DNA from: Dipteris shenzhenensis
Lineage: Eukaryota; Polypodiophyta; Polypodiopsida; Gleicheniales
Strand: one strand, 5' to 3'
DNA: 64,000 bases
Assembly (NCBI GenBank): GCA_047967505.1
Contig: CM106540.1
In this document: positions 32,241-41,644 of the stretch, one piece after another
Layout of the letters: every line of letters begins with the position of its first letter
Numbering within the stretch: position 1 is the stretch's first letter
Program-made: the position numbers and the translations under genes
Notes under the pieces: generated by a model
Databases searched by the model: none
Seen by the model: the letters and a program-made list of their open reading frames with translations, nothing else
What the model was told of the DNA's origin: nothing

Positions 32241-33090
32241 ATGGAGTTCCCCAAGATGAAGACCTTCGCTTCGACCCCAAGTAAGCCCTCATATTCTGAT
32301 ATTGCAGCTTCATCTCCCCTCCCTACTTCTCAAAGACGCCCTCTCCGTATGGAAAGACATATCTGCAGCAAGAAAGCTTATAAGCATGACAGACCCGCAA
32401 GAGCACATCTATTATTTACAATAGGGACTACGTGAGCTCAAGCTTAGAATTGTAGCTCTAGAAAGGAAAAACAATGATATGGAAGGGAAAGGCAAGCGGG
32501 AAATTATTCAAGAAGTGTTGCACAAATGCGCTTCATCGCCACCAACACCTCAACTGGTATCCACGGTGAAGGAAAGGATCACAACTCAAGTAAGTTCTAT
32601 CAAGTAGGAGATGACTGCAAATGTCAATAACAAAGTCAATAAAGCTGATTTATACATGGAGGTTAAAGAGCAGCAAGCAGAATACAAAATAAGATGATAC
32701 TGCGTATCGGGGGGTTGCAAGATGGATGCATTGGAGATGGGGAGGAGGGTCTTATAGAAGATAGGATATTCTGCCTCAAGAAAGAAATATCACAAATTGA
32801 TTGGGATGAAGACGACATAAGCGCTGTTACTCAAAAAGGAACACAAGCGCAGGCACACTTCAATGAGAGGGCACCAAGAGTCGAGTTTATGAGACAAACA
32901 TGCAAGCTTAAGGATACAAGAATTTGGATATTTGAGGAGCTCACTCCAACCCAGCTCAAACAAGGACCCATCGAACTCACAAAAGTGAAGGAAGCACACA
33001 AGGAAGGTAAATGGGCAATCTACTGGGATGGATAGGCTGTGATTCGCGATTTCAAATCTAAGCCCAAAGGCTCTTAGTCTTAAACTGATA
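32241..33090 (+). pseudogene. LINE C ORF1p (coiled coil, RRM-like, C-terminal domain)
   Basis: Begins MEFPKMKTFASTPSKPSYSD at 32241. After frame changes it shows a coiled coil (LRELKLRIVALERKNND), a second helical part (VNNKVNKADLYMEVKEQQAE), an RRM-like start (LRIGGLQDG) and a C-terminal domain (FEELTPTQLKQ, VKEAHKEGKWAIYWDG then TAG). The LTPxQ and EGKW signatures parallel LINE B ORF1p (DLTPLQ, EGKWTVVRDG). An RNA-binding ORF1p role is known for the L1 type. It has several stops and no downstream partner. Confidence 0.65.
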
Positions 33091-33139
33091 TTATCCAAGC
33101 CGTTTTTCTACAATACTATTAGTATTCGCACATGCATCG

Positions 33140-35699
33140 GACACTCTTATATCGGTGATACAGGATGTTGCCACCAGATCCTTTCCCACGACACGATCTG
33201 CGCGTGTTCCAAATGGGAGGATGCCCCAAAATCCCTGGTTTGATGATGAGTGCAGAGAGATGAGAGCCCACCTTACACATGAGATAGCACTGGGACATTT
33301 GACTTCACCAGAGGCACAATGGATCTCACACCGAGTGATACAGCGTAAGAAGCTTCCTCATGCACAAGATGGATGAGGTGATCACTTCCTTTCACGGAGG
33401 AGATCCTACTACAGGATGGGGACTCTTATCAGAAGGAAAGTCAACCATTCCCATCACAAATCCCGCAGTCTAGCACACATATGCTTGCTCTCTATATAAT
33501 GTCCCAGGTCAGGCACCACTTGATATGTCCTCTATGCCCAGACCCACCACATGTCATTTGTTTACTTCGCAGAATGTACGAGCTGCCCTTCTCTGGCTTC
33601 ATAACTGACCAACACTAGATCATGAGGAGTTACGCACTGAGCATTTGTGCATCCGACCCCGATATTAGCACAACTGTTCAACCATGCCGTATGCCATGGC
33701 TTCCCACCTACCTGGAGCACCACCACCATAGTACCGATACACAAGGCAGGTGATCCCATGGACACTGGGAACTACCGTACTCTTATGATTGGCCACACTT
33801 TGGCTAAGATATATGGGCCGGTACTAGAGAGGGAGATCAACAGCCACACAGAGGGTCACGGATAGCATGCACTTGGGCAGGCATGATTTCGGAGATAGCA
33901 CTCCACCCTGGATCACATTTTCACCCTGAAGGATATTATTGACGAGGCAAAGTCGAGGCATCAGAAAGTCTACACTTGCTTCGTAGATTTTCGTAAGGCA
34001 TTTGACACTGTCCCACGCTCTCGCCTGATCAAGAGGTTACAAGAGCTATAGCTTCTAGATATCATGATTTGCGGGGTCATGAGTCTATATGAGTCTGTTA
34101 GAGGGAGGATGCGCGCCCCATGAGGCTTATCGGACTAGATTGAGAGCACCATCGGAGTAAAGCAAGGCTGCCCCCTATACCAACGCTTTTCGGATCGACG
34201 AGATCACTTCATTTGTCGATCGACTAGGCGGAGAGGTTTCACTCCTCGCTGACCTGATGGTGCAAATACTGATGTATGCCAATGGCATAGTCCTCATATC
34301 ATCCTCAGCAGAGGGGCTGCAGAAACATCTACAGGCTCTGGAGATGTTCTGCAGGGAGAGAGACTTGACAGTTAACCTTGGCAAGACAAGATTATGATCT
34401 TCAACACCTCGCGAGCAGTGTCCCGTCACCATAGTTTCACATACTGTGTCGAGCCTGTGGAGATAGTGCAGTCCTACACATATTTGCGGATAGTGTTCAC
34501 TGGACTAGGTTTCACGATGATCCATGTGGGTACGGCATGACTCACACAAGGACGGGGTGCTCTAGCCCGACTAGAGAGGCGATGCTTCCAGGCACACTTC
34601 CAGGACCCCCCGACGAAGGGATGGCTCTTTGACACGCTAGTGAGACCGACTGCCATGTACGCATCACCTTTTTGGAGGAGTGATATTTCAGCGACGGAGT
34701 GGAAGAGATTTGAGAGACTACAGGGGAAAATCACAACGGAGGGTTTCATTGACCCACCAGGATACACACAAATTCACCTACCCCACTCGCTGAAGATCTC
34801 TCTTGGGCAGTTCCGGGTCTCTTCACACAGACTTCACATCGAGAGTGGCAGAGCAGAGCCACTACCCAGGAAGCGGCGCATATGCACACTGTATGACATA
34901 CAGGAGGTTGAGACAGAGAAGCATTTCATCTTCAGGTGTCCTGTGTACTATGAGATCTGAGGACGTTTCCACTGCCTCTTCAAGGATAGTTATGGGATTT
35001 TAGCCCGTTTCCTCTCCTACCCAGATCAGCGGTGTTTGGTAGGTTTCATTCATGAGGCACTTAGACACCGCGAGAGGATACTCCGAGCACGGAGAAAGGA
35101 GAAGACTTCTTCCTCGGTTGATCCCTCTTAGAGCTCTATCACGGAGTTCTTTCAGCTAGATCACATGGACCCAAACAAGACGAGGCCTCGACATGACCGT
35201 GACCCGGAGCCCGTGACCCGACAACTCAGACAGAGGGTCGACACATAGATCACAGTTGGAGACATCCCCTCCTTGTTTAGAGTCGAAGCCCAACCAACGG
35301 GGGTCATAGTAGCCCTGGTTAGACACAGAGCTACGACCAGGAGACGTGCCAGGACCGCACCTCTGAGTGGCCGACAACACTCTATTGCCGACTTCATGCC
35401 TCCACTGCCTCATCCATTCTGATATCTTGCTGTTGCTGGGGATGATGATGATATTGATGATGATGCTGAGATTGATATATAGTCGACCATCAACATGACT
35501 ATGTCGTACTTAGGACTTAGTACTGCCATTCTGCATTTTTGCATTTTTTGCATTTTGCATTTTGCATTGGTATGGATGCTCGTTTAGTAGCTCCACTACC
35601 ACAACTCGTTGTATCAGGATTTTCACAATCTCATAGACCCATTGGTCTTCCGAAGACTTTAATAAACTTTCTTTCTTTCTTTCTCTCTCTCTCTCTCTT
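33140..35699 (+). mobile_element. LINE family B, copy 5, lacks ORF1 and EEP
   Basis: Starts in the EEP-RT linker (WFDDECREMRAHLTHE), followed by RT, C-terminal domain, 3-prime UTR, AATAAA 35661-35666 and a TTTC/TC tail to 35699. It has many lesions. It is more distant from copies 2 and 3 than they are from each other. Confidence 0.82.
33600..34960 (+). pseudogene. LINE B copy 5 RT and C-terminal domain, catalytic site lost
   Basis: Blocks seen: LAQLFNHAVCHGFPPTWSTT, DTGNYRTLMIGHTLAKIYGP, CFVDFRKAFDTVPRSRL (motif A), LMYANGIVLISSSAEGLQKH (motif C, where YADD is YANG), VNLGK, RLERRCFQAHFQDPPTKGWL, DPPGYTQIHLPHSLKISLGQ and zinc finger CTLYDIQEVETEKHFIFRC with one Cys changed to Tyr. The motif C change removes both catalytic aspartates, so the enzyme would be dead even without the frameshifts. 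Confidence 0.82.
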
Positions 35700-35714
35700 C
35701 GGAGATGGATTTAA

Positions 35715-36412
35715 ACCCCTCTCTAGCCTCTTGGTTTATTTGGATTAGAGACGTTTGGTGACTTCATTCATGAGGCTGCACAATATAGAGATCAGTTGCC
35801 CAAGGCACATAGACAAGATCAAGGCTGCCATTCATTAAAGGGTCCGAATGATCAATGAGTTTTTCCAGTTGAATAGCACGGACCAATAGTCCCCAAGGAA
35901 ACGACATAGACGATACTTGGAGAGAGAGACATGACAGATCCATCGATGCACAATTTTGAATGGAGATCTTACCTTCATGTTCACCAGACCAAGGACACAA
36001 GTAATGAGGGTGATAGTGGCTCTTGTCCACAACGGAGAGCCATGGCTAGGAGACCATAGCAGACCACATAGACTAACCAACATCAATGCTTTACATGCTG
36101 CTGCAGTACCGACCATCACTTGGAGTCTCCCTGTGCTAAGATCCTCTTCTCTATTCTCATCTACCTGGTGGACTTAGTTCCTTAGACACCATATAGAGAA
36201 CCACCACAGTGATACATAGGAATTCCCATCCTTTCCATGGGCTCAAATACTTTGTACTAGTGTTTTTTTGTTTGTACTTGTCTTGGGTGCACATGCCGGC
36301 CTCGGGGCTCCACCCACCCACATTCAGCTCATTGTATCTAGTCTTTCCACTCTCATAGATCATCAACCTTTCAAAGACTTTAATAAACATTCTCTTTCTT
36401 TTTTTCTTTCTT
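35715..36412 (+). mobile_element. LINE family B, copy 6, 3-prime fragment
   Basis: B C-terminal remnant and 3-prime UTR (DFIHEA-like at 35760; TGGCTCTTGTCCACAACGGA at about 36019), with AATAAA 36382-36387 and a degenerate TTTC tail. Its UTR matches the minus-strand copy 4 around 24700. Confidence 0.7.
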
Positions 36413-36668
36413 CGCATAGATAAATTGCATGCACACTGCTACATGTACATGCATAAAAACTATAGTGCACAATGTACACACAGGATACACAGTCAGTAAT
36501 GCAAGGGAGATATGGGCGACTAGGTAGATGGTCGCTCCTTCCTCCACATGAAACCTTCCGCTGGCATCACAATGTCCCAATGAGACATTCAGTCCTTGAC
36601 GGTGATATATGCTCCTTTAACATTGTAAGGTGTGAGTGGAAGCTCTAGCTCTCCCAACTGCACATAAG
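36413..36668. other. Intron spacer, no feature
   Basis: AT-rich with a CACAxxGTACA-like stretch near 36430-36500; nothing recognised. Confidence 0.4.
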
Positions 36669-37636
36669 TTTTTTTTTTTCCCAAAAAAGAGACTTCTATT
36701 AAGTAAGAAAGAAACCCACTAGAGCAATTCTGTGTGGAAATACACCATGCTAAGCATGTAATTAAAAACACCTCAGAGGAATAAGGTAGAAAGAAACCAA
36801 GGCTGAGGCTGAAAATGCCATCTCAACCCTGCAGAAGTCTCAGCAAAGAAGGGAGAGTCTCTCCAATCTCTCAGAAAAGTAACTCTCCTGGAGGAGGCTG
36901 CTCGAGATGATCCCTACATGGTCACCCAAATGGCCATCTGAGTGTGTATCGTATCTGTCCAAGTACTGGCCAAGATCTGAGAAGGGTGAACCTGAGAACC
37001 CTCCAAAGCCTCAGTGCATCTGGCTCTCCAAATGTGCCATGCTGCAATGCTAGCTAGGATCTCCCATGGAGAGTCGACCGAGGAGTGAGCAGCCCTAAAA
37101 AGAGTGGCCGGAACATCCTCTAGAGAGCACGACTCCACAAGGTGTCATCGGATGTGAAGAGCCCAAGAGGAATCAAGTCTCTCAAAAAATACCTGGGGCC
37201 CTGAAAGAGTAAGCCAGGCCACTGATCCCCAGGTCATAGAGAAAGGTAGGTGAACAAAAGTGCTGAAAAGTCTTGCAATCCCCTTCCATATGATTCTCGC
37301 CTGTCTGCAATCCCAAAGGCAGTGTTGTATTGTCTCCAAAGCAGAAAGGCAGCGAGGGCAAGAAGAGTCAGCTCCGAACTTGGACCTCTAATGGTTTACT
37401 GCTATCCCACCATGTATAGAAAGCCAAAAGAAGAGAGTGATTTTTCTATTCCGGTGCGATTTCCAGAGTCTCTGCCAAAAAAAATTCTGCAAGTCAGCAA
37501 GAATCTGAAAGTTCTCCCAATGAAGAGCTCTGGTGGGCCTCCAACCCCTACAGCTGAGCTGGAATTTCCTGGCATTACTGACCGTGTAACAAAAGAAAGG
37601 GATGCCCTTCTCTCGGTGCCCATAAGTTCAAGTAGG
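36669..37636 (-). mobile_element. LINE family A2, copy 3, 5-prime truncated (minus strand)
   Basis: The minus strand shows the A2 C-terminal half: GTERRASLSFVTRSVMPGNS, METIQHCLWDCRQARIIWKG (zf-RVT), FSMTWGSVAWLTLSGPQVFF and PWEILASIAAWHIWRARCTE. It then has the A2 end TTAATAGAAGTCTCTTTTTTG and a poly-A tail (T-run on the plus strand, 36669-36679). It is one of the few LINEs in the intron lying in the gene-sense direction. Confidence 0.87.
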
Positions 37637-38663
37637 CAGGGTCAAAAGTTTCTTTGCTAGTCTTGATATCGCAGATAGAGAGCTACGTATGGAGCAAACC
37701 GAGCACCAAGATAAACGAAGCAATGTAGTAAACTAAGACACCCCGTCTCAAAATCAACAATACCACTCCATCGCGGTACTCATGCTAGTATAACGAGCAT
37801 CTCCATGTGGTCGACGTCCATGGCGTTGAGACCATGGAGTAGATGCCCGAGGAGGCCCAGCCTCACGTAACGCATGCCCCTTCCAATACACAGTATTCCT
37901 CACTGGTGCCAATAACCTTCACGTAGAGCTTGCCAGACTCATCAGAGGATGGGCGGCACCACACCATAGCGTCCAAAGTATCCCAAGCATCCTAGGAGGT
38001 GAGCCAATGTAGGAAAATGTAAAAGTTATGGCCAGTCCTTCCCAAACCACAAAAGCTCTTCTTTGCACTCCTCTAGAATCCCCTTCTCCGTGTGGTTCAA
38101 GAACTGGTTAGTACTTCCCGGGATATTATCAGCATGCATTGCCATTTCCTCTAGCCATTGAGTAGTTCGAGTCAAACTAGTGCTCATATGTGATTTTCAT
38201 ATGGATTTCTTTTTCATGGATCGATTTAGTGTGGAGGATGAGGACTTTGGATATTGAGCTTATAAATGACACTGCTATTTTTTCCTCACCCTTGGACTGG
38301 GTATGCGATACCTCACCATCTCATTAGATGGATGGGTCCTTTAGAGGAAACATCCCACTTCAGTTCATAGGTCTCTGGTGAGATACCGATGGGATGCCTT
38401 CGTCTTTGATGTTACACTCCGAGAGCTGGTTATCCAGATCCATGGATGAGGATATCCTCATGGATGGACCTATTAGGATTATGGGGCATTTAAATCGGTG
38501 TTTTGACCCCTGTCTGGAGGTCAGGGCAGTATACAGATCAACCTCACTGAATTCGTAGGCATTCCTATCAGATAAAAGTTCAGTCACACAATCATAATGA
38601 AATCATGATAAATGGAAACATCATCATCATCATCTGCAAAACAATATGCAGAAAAATACTTAC
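37637..38663. other. Intron sequence without recognised element
   Basis: About 1 kb before the exon at 38664. Weak open frames exist on both strands (for example plus-strand RYRWDAFVFDVTLRELVIQI near 38380), but I recognise no family. Confidence 0.4.
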
Positions 38664-38807
38664 AGTTGTTTCGATGACTACGGCCACCAAATTCAGTATA
38701 AGCATTCCCAAAACCAGATATTCAAATGTCTTGCTCTTTACAAACTGCTTGAGCTTCTTGCTGAAATTTGAGTCATAACAACTTGGAAATCGTTTGAGCC
38801 AAGATGG
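38664..38807 (-). CDS. TPC1: TPC1 exon: linker and S1 of second channel repeat
   Basis: A 144-nt, 48-codon exon (phase 0 to 0) encoding a basic, amphipathic linker (KKLKQFVKSK) and a hydrophobic helix (LVLGMLILNLVAVV) that ends IETT. This matches S1 of the second repeat of plant TPC1. The Glu of IETT aligns with Arabidopsis Glu450, one of the luminal Ca2+-sensing acidic residues. The acceptor is TTATATGTAG and the donor is the consensus GTAAGT. The intron that follows is 29,328 bp and loaded with transposons. Confidence 0.94.
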
Positions 38808-39209
38808 CTACATATAACATAACATCACATTAAAGATTAGTATATTCAAGCACATGAGAGTAGAATAGATGATACAGCTAAGTCTAACTTTTGAAACAAT
38901 AAGGTGAATCAAAAGAGGCACTACATTGGTCTAGACACTTTACGGAAGGCTATGACTGCAACTATTTTGTATCAATGCCAGGTCTATACATAGACTCCAA
39001 ATGAAAGAGCTCAGAAATTTCAAATAGGTGTGCACTATTTCCAGAACAATCAATGTCCAAACATGCTTAAACATGTGTTCGCAATCTCCCATGTCTGTCC
39101 TCAATTTGTGAGTTAAGAAAGATACATCATTGAAAATTTACAAGATCCTAGATGTTTTTCAAGCAAGTAAAAAGGTTCCACGCTTAAGAAGATAAAAAAC
39201 TTTGGTTAC

Positions 39210-39275
39210 CTTAGGCATTTTAGGAAACTTCAAAGATATGTCTTCACAAAGGTCTTCAAACTCATCCTGATTGAT
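39210..39275 (-). CDS. TPC1: TPC1 exon: second half of second EF-hand
   Basis: A 66-nt exon of exactly 22 codons, INQDEFEDLC followed by EDISLKFPKMPK. The acceptor is TTTGTATTTCAG and the donor GTAACC. It completes the EF-hand loop started in the exon at 40197-40269: N at loop position 9 and E at position 12 follow D at 1 and 5, as expected for Ca2+ coordination. The 921-bp intron upstream is ordinary AT-rich DNA. The exon has phase 0 on both sides. Confidence 0.92.
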
Positions 39276-40196
39276 CTGAAATACAAAAGAAGACAAACAC
39301 ATCAACCAAGTGCCCTTTCTAAGAAAATGACCCATAGGCGTGGTTCAGATACAGGAGATAAATTTGCAATAATTGTCTACTCGTTTTTATTTTGGAGGTA
39401 AGCTCATCATGTGTGAAATATATTTTAAAAATGATGGCTTTGCAGAACATTGTTTCTGGATTTCTCAGCCTAAAACTTCTGTTGTAAGACATAATGACTT
39501 GCTGATGGTTGATTTGAAAACCGAGTTTCTTTTTATCCTGAAACTGAAACTACTTTCGTCTATGCCAGACAGAGGTACATTGAAGTGTTTTCTGTTTATG
39601 ATTTGTCTCTCTTCCTTGAATCATTAAAAAAGCACTCCCCTTGAGCTTTCCATTTCAAGATATTCAATAGCTAGCTGGAGTCCTTGCTTATGTTCTTATA
39701 GTACCTAGGCCTAAGAGGCCTAATCTCATCAATGGGGCATAATCAAGCTTAAGGCAAACTGGTACAGCATTCACAAACAGGTGTCCTGCATTTCAAAAGA
39801 CATAATTCACGATCCATTTAGAATCTGCCTTTCGTTTTCTCACAAGGTGAATGTGCATATCCGATCGACCCTAGTTCATGTGCATGTCTATGGGATCACC
39901 ATAATTCTACGTGTGAGCCTATCAATATCAGGTGGGAGTATCATATTTGAAAGCAACATACCCATGTCCCATAGCCTCTGTCAGAGTTGGAGAAAAAAAA
40001 ATTGATGCGAGCTTTAAAAAAGAGCCTAACAGCATTGTAAAAGAAAGAGACTAAAAATTTTGAGATTAAGAAAGGAATATTTTCATGATTTTTTTTATAG
40101 CAACTACGTCATAACTTCTGGGTATATAGAAGGATCTTGCTGAATGCGAAAAAAAGAAAAGTACTTTATTTAGATCAATAGTCAAAACGAGCGGAC

Positions 40197-40269
40197 CTGG
40201 AAATCACCACTGTCATCAAGCAAGTAAAAGATGGCTTCAAAATTCTCCTCCTCGATCCTCGGTAGAGTC
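40197..40269 (-). CDS. TPC1: TPC1 exon: first half of second EF-hand
   Basis: A 73-nt exon: one nucleotide completes a split codon, then 24 codons beginning TLPRIEEENF and ending LLDDSGDFQ. The acceptor reads TTGTATAG and the donor GTCCGC on the minus strand. The end supplies loop positions 1-7 of an EF-hand (D, D, S, G, D, F, Q). In plant TPC1 this cytosolic EF-hand lies in the linker between the two channel repeats and takes part in Ca2+ activation. The loop is completed by the next exon at 39210-39275. The preceding exon was not found between 40270 and 64000, so the upstream intron is probably longer than 23 kb. Confidence 0.92.
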
Positions 40270-41169
40270 CTATACAATACCAAAGCAGGTGAAAGAAATG
40301 AACAACAGCAAAAGTTATTAAACAAATTGAGGAATCATTTTTTGCAATTTTCTGGAATAAGTAAGACGTCTTGGCATATGAGGGAAGATAGGAGAAGGCG
40401 CATATCCTAGCCTCCAACTTTTCTCTCACTACTTCAAGAGGATATACTGCCACTCCAGAATAGGCTTTGAAAGGAGTGTAGGGAAGAGAGAGGTAAGAAA
40501 ATGATAAAGGAAAATATGCTCAGCAAGCTGAAATATTATGCCTTGCTTAGTCCTTTTCAGGATGCATTAGGCAACCCTCGTTCTCCTTTCACCAGGGACC
40601 TAGATCACGTGATGTATTGCAATTCTAGAGACACCAAGGCTCCCAATGGGACCCCAAGTGGACCCCCCAACAAGCTCATCTCACTCAATAACGATTCTTA
40701 ATAGAGATTCCTCACAGGCCACACACAAACTTTTAGCATGTATTCCAGCTAGGCCCTTTGGGTCTTTTACAACAAGACATCCAGCAATGAAATATCTCTT
40801 TATCATGATGTCTATTGAAGGCAATTTACCCTTGCCCGACTGTGCTTGTTCTAGTTGGTGTTTGTTCTAGTTCAAGGAGGATAGGACCCAGCGGCCTCAC
40901 AGGCCACAGCAGCAGCAGGCAAGAGCCTCAAACCCCCTGAGTTGAGCCAGCCCTTCGAGAGAATGTAGACTAAGGTGGGAAAAAGGAAACCAAGCAACTA
41001 GGACTTGAAGAACCAGACAACGCCTTAATCGTAGGAAGAGTGAGCAAGCAGCCCCTCACTCCTAGGAGGATCGGTCAAGGGACCCCCTTTCAGGTTGCCC
41101 ACCGCCTCCAGAGAGCATGCCCTTCATTCCTCTAGCAAATCCCCCCCCAAGCAAGGGTTCCAAGCACCT
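40270..41169. other. Upstream TPC1 intron, no feature
   Basis: AT-rich near 40270-40500, then mixed. A minus-strand frame at 40175-40453 partly covers the exon at 40197 but is otherwise chance. No further TPC1 exon was found. Confidence 0.4.
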
Positions 41170-41344
41170 AGGTACCCTTACAGCAACAACAGATTACACG
41201 AGCTCCTAAGACTTCGGTGGCTATTGCTCCTCCTGCCCGCCTCACCACACTTGTAGAGGAGGAGGCCCAGAGTTCTCAAGCACCTGTGCAACCGCGAGTG
41301 TCCTCTAAGCCATTGGCTAACATCCCTTTCCCTTGGCCTCCCTC
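41170..41344 (+). mobile_element. Old LINE A copy, left part (split by copia-2)
   Basis: Proline/alanine-rich ORF1-like coding (SVAIAPPARLTTLVEEEAQS, PLANIPFPWPP) that runs up to the copia-2 border and is continued by similar sequence from 53807. The left boundary is uncertain. Confidence 0.5.
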
Positions 41345-41545
41345 TGAGAGGGAAAGAATGAGGGAGTGGAACGAAGGAGACAGAGAGAGAGAGGGGGAGA
41401 CACAAAAGTGTGGGTGTGAAGTGTGGAGCCACACCACAAACTCATGGGTTTTATTAGGATTAGGCTTTCACCCTATGACTGTCTTAAGACAGTCATAGGT
41501 GTCATATCTTTAATAAAAGGGTGGCAATGTGCCTTTACCCCAACA
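41345..41545 (-). repeat. Copia-2 3-prime LTR
   Basis: 201 bp, TGTTGGGG to CCTCTCA on the minus strand. It carries a perfect 26-bp palindrome at 41473-41498 with core GACTGTCTTAAGACAGTC, and an AG-rich end. Confidence 0.92.
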
Positions 41546-41644
41546 ACCTCCTACCTAAAGGCCAATGTGCCTAAAGGGGAGAAAAGAATAAAAATTACAG
41601 CAATATACAGTTACTGTATACAAGACCATAAAATAAGAATGGTC

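Larger units (their letters stand above)
31707..33140 (+). mobile_element. LINE family C: tandem 5-prime monomers and ORF1
   Basis: Two 267-bp units (31707-32240) precede a coiled-coil ORF1p. No RT of this family follows; LINE B sequence begins near 33140, so the copy is truncated on its 3-prime side. It adjoins the CT tract on the left. Confidence 0.6.
9336..38663 (-). other. Giant (29.3 kb) TPC1 intron packed with retroelements
   Basis: The intron starts GTAAGT (minus strand, at 38663) and ends GTTGCAG (at 9336). It lies between the exon ending IETT and the exon starting LDLE. Its content is almost wholly LINE and copia sequence. The stretches 9336-9800, 16573-16720, 36413-36668 and 37637-38663 have no recognisable element. 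Most LINEs lie antisense to the gene; copia-1, one LINE B and one LINE A2 fragment lie in the sense direction. Confidence 0.9.
6681..40269 (-). other. TPC1: TPC1-like two-pore cation channel gene, internal part (seven exons)
   Basis: Seven short minus-strand exons at 40197-40269, 39210-39275, 38664-38807, 9278-9335, 7415-7522, 7113-7176 and 6681-6849 join into 227 codons with no stop. Every intron has GT-AG ends and every phase matches. The product corresponds to plant TPC1, the slow vacuolar Ca2+/voltage-gated cation channel of the tonoplast, from the second EF-hand through S1 to the start of S5 of the second six-helix repeat (roughly residues 359-585 of the Arabidopsis protein as I recall it). 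The first repeat, first EF-hand, second pore and C-terminus must lie outside the window, since no further exon was found. Identification rests on motif recognition and exact spacing of known functional residues, not on a search. The open frame and consensus splice sites argue for a working gene. Confidence 0.93.

Noticed and set aside
40175-40453. 92-codon minus-strand frame as a gene
   Set aside because: Only the part 40197-40269 is a real exon. The rest reads through intron past a good donor and shows no family.
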